Source: Halichoerus grypus (lineage: Eukaryota > Chordata > Mammalia > Carnivora > Phocidae). Taken from it: a DNA stretch of 64,000 nt. Every line of letters starts with the position of its first letter. Position 1 is the first letter of the stretch. A model generated the notes under the pieces. That model was not told where the DNA came from. It saw nothing but the letters and a program-made list of their open reading frames with translations, and did no database searches. The translations under genes and the position numbers were made by a program. Positions 61,861-64,000 of this stretch are shown piece after piece. The stretch spans positions 372,001-436,000 of the forward strand of contig NC_135717.1 in NCBI RefSeq assembly GCF_964656455.1, given 5' to 3'.

Positions 61861-62580
61861 CCCTCCATCTGCCCACCGACAGACCTCTCCCCACTGCACC
61901 TCTAGCTTACCCCTGTGCCCCCTCCTCCTCCCTTACCCCCACCCCAACGACCCCAAGCACCTGAAGGAAGCCACAGATTTTCATGCACAGGCAGCCAGGA
62001 CCACCACCATTGCCCTCCACCACCCACTCCTCACACCTCAACCCCCCCCACCCCCCCACCCCCGCCACTGAAGACCATGTGATGGCGCATCTCAGGGTGA
62101 TGTCCAGGACCCCCCACTGCTCACCCCAGGCAGGTTCATCTACATGTCTGCAGGCCCCCACTCTCCAGCTCAGGGCCAGAAGAGGTGGCCAGAGGGCCCC
62201 AGGCCACCCCAGGGAGAGGTGAGCTGATTTCCTTTTCTTAGTTAAGGGCACCAGCTTCACCCCAATGCCCCAGTGGGAAATCAGTGGGTCATGCTGAATT
62301 CTCCCCTCCATCCTCCAGGGTCCATGAGGTCCCTGAGGCCTGCGGAGTCCCTGGGGTGACTTCCTAATCTGTAAGCCCAGACCTGCAGAAAGGAGGACTG
62401 TCTCCTGTCCCTGTTGCCCAACGTCATCTTTGCCCCCGTTCCAGCAGGTGGTGGCAGAAACTTCATCTCAGTCAGTTGGGAGTCCCCGCCCTTTCCACAG
62501 AGTGGTCTAAGCACCAGGAGAGGGGACAGGGAGCTCAGGCCTTGAAGCGGAAGGCATCTGCTCACCTCTCCCACACTCAC
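61861..62580. other. 5' flank without recognised gene
   Basis: This stretch contains C-rich low-complexity sequence at about 62035-62070 (runs of seven to eight C) and otherwise unassigned sequence. No coding exon is supported. Confidence 0.6.
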
Positions 62581-62669
62581 CTGTCCACAGAAGCGGGCTG
62601 ACCACAGCGTGGCCGGCCTCTGCAGCCATGCCCCTGCGGCACAGCTGGCGCTGCCCAACTTCCTCCTGC
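62581..62669 (-). other. Candidate alternative 5' exon, 89 bp
   Basis: On the minus strand, a pyrimidine-rich acceptor (ccctttcccttcacacag before 62669) and a near-consensus donor (GGACAG|gtgagt at 62581/62580) bound an 89-nt segment beginning GCAGGAGGAAG. It lies upstream of the CpG island in gene orientation, so it could be an internal 5' UTR exon of a longer PRKAR1B transcript from a distal promoter. It has one ATG in the middle, out of context for the main protein. No transcript evidence is available here. Confidence 0.35.
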
Positions 62670-64000
62670 CTGTGTGAAGGGAAAGGGACAGGTCACACGC
62701 AGGTAGACAAGCTGGGAACTCCTTTCTGCCTCCCAGCCCCTGCCCTCAGTGTGGGGGGAGGCTGGCAGCAGTAGCCAGTGCCCTTACGTGAGGGTGGTAG
62801 GAATGTCCCTCACAGAGCTGGTTGTAAAACCACGGGCACCACCATGCTGGCATTCACAGGTCGCCTCCCCACTGGATAGTGACAAACCCTGGCTTTCGTA
62901 GGGTGTCTGAGCAGCCACATCCTTCCACCGAAAACATACCACTGGTATCAGGTTACCCAATAAATCGTGCTTGTCTGAGAATGTCCCCTCCGCCCGCAGG
63001 GAAGGACCACCTATGCACATTCCCCAGCTCCGGGGGGCTTTATTTCACCCCTAGAACCTGGGCAACCAAGCCTTGCAAAGACCCAACTTCAAAGCCACAT
63101 TCTTTCCTAACCACTACCCACCCCCAGACTCCTGCCTCTGCCCGCTCCAGTTTACCCACCAAGATTCAACTTGAGTGTTCCTTTGCAGGAAGACTTCCCT
63201 GGGGCACCGCACCTCCAGACAGGGTGGGGCTCCCTGGACTTTGTAGCTCTCGTGGCAAGTGCCACACAAGAACTATGTGAGTCTGTTGGCTTGATACCGA
63301 GAGCAGCACATGGGCATGGGCGCTGCTCGTTGTATTCTTTATTCAGTCTGCATGGTACGGAGACAAACACAAACATTCTCTGCGATGCAGAAAGGAAGAC
63401 TACTCGTCCAACCCGGGTCTCTGGAGAGGTGGCAGAGTATCGTGGTCTGAGATGGGCCTGGTAGGGGACCGCTCCGTGCGCACAGTGCCTTGGGCAGCGC
63501 GCAGAAGCCCTGAGGGGGCAGAGGGTGGAGGAGGCGGCTGACTGCTGCTTACCAAGGGCTCGCTCTGGGATGACACCTGGGAGCCAGAACCTTCCTGGAA
63601 GAGACCCTCCCATCTCAAACAGGCAGATGCTACTCACGTGCAGCTTTTACCTGAGGCAGGGGGTACAGGAAGGAGCACGCAGCAGGGGTCCAGTGACCGT
63701 GAACACCAGTGGTCATTATTCTCAGGACCACAGCCGTTCCTCAGGGGGAGATCTAAGTCCCATCCCCAGTACACACGGGCAGGGCCCTGAAGGGATGCAG
63801 AAGACGGGGCCACAGGGGAAGAGAGAGGTGAGCTACAGAGGAAGAGAAGGCGAGGGAGAGGCGGAAACCACCCCTCAAGCTCCACGCCTCCGAAGAAACT
63901 GCCATCGGCGAGAAATTCCCCGGGGAGGAGGCAGCAGGAGACGTTATAAGAACAGTGCTAATTTTCAGCTTTCACATTGCTCACCAGGTAGGTCTGAGAC
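62670..64000. other. Right flank, no recognised gene
   Basis: This 1.3-kb end of the window is unassigned. A weak LINE-like stretch may lie around 63150-63300 ('ggaagacttccctggggca'). No coding exon is supported. In human the next gene beyond the PRKAR1B 5' side is DNAAF5, but nothing here matches it to my eye. Confidence 0.5.

Noticed and set aside
61081..62071. Pro/Ala-rich frames of 257-274 codons across the CpG island
   Set aside because: GC-rich sequence has few stop codons; there is no domain, and the frames cross the promoter and a minisatellite.
63978..64000. Possible minus-strand exon ending at 63985 (CTG|gtgagc)
   Set aside because: Only 16 bases of it are inside the window and no reading frame or acceptor can be tested.
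62670..64000. First exon of DNAAF5, the expected neighbour
   Set aside because: No CpG-rich coding start or recognisable protein sequence is present in this flank.

Overview
The window is mammalian nuclear DNA, most likely from a caniform carnivore. The evidence is eight tRNA-derived SINEs of the carnivore SINEC type, in both orientations and mostly with target-site duplications (e.g. 25965-26165, 51362-51559, 52274-52490), together with old L1, L2 and MIR remnants and GT-AG introns. The SINE wording resembles what I recall from bear, seal and mustelid genomes, but species cannot be fixed from sequence alone.

One protein-coding gene accounts for all the coding signal: PRKAR1B, the type I-beta regulatory subunit of cAMP-dependent protein kinase, on the minus strand. 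Eight coding exons are present, read from high to low coordinates: 60387-60563 (start codon), 47952-48110, 47011-47102, 17317-17378, 16841-16887, 10412-10570, 5513-5573 and 88-209. They join in phase into 293 codons (879 nt) with no stop or frameshift. They encode the dimerization/docking domain, the linker with the pseudosubstrate, the whole first cAMP-binding domain and the start of the second. The last 84 or so residues lie beyond the left edge. On the 5' side a CpG island (about 61150-61860) carries a candidate noncoding first exon ending at 61608, and a second candidate upstream exon lies at 62581-62669.

Layout from left to right: 1-5.5 kb, coding exon 8, an intron with a CpG-rich patch and a 68-bp TG-rich minisatellite, then coding exon 7. 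5.6-10.6 kb, an intron with a 0.7-kb GAT/GGT array, then coding exon 6. 10.6-17.4 kb, an intron with a candidate regulatory block and a decayed L1 tail, then coding exons 5 and 4, only 429 bp apart. 17.4-47.0 kb, a 29.6-kb intron with two more large tandem arrays (21.0-21.8 and 41.65-42.3 kb), a 2.5-kb L1 ORF2 relic and candidate conserved elements. 47.0-48.1 kb, coding exons 3 and 2. 48.1-60.4 kb, an intron packed with SINEs and L1 tails. 60.4-64.0 kb, the first coding exon, the CpG-island promoter region and 5' flank.

There is no sign of bacterial or viral genes, CRISPR, or an undescribed multi-gene system. The long open frames over the tandem arrays and the CpG island are composition artifacts. 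The points most worth checking are a 4-codon shortening of the RI-beta linker, the 5' exon structure, tandem arrays near exons, and a few repeat-free motif-rich intronic blocks.
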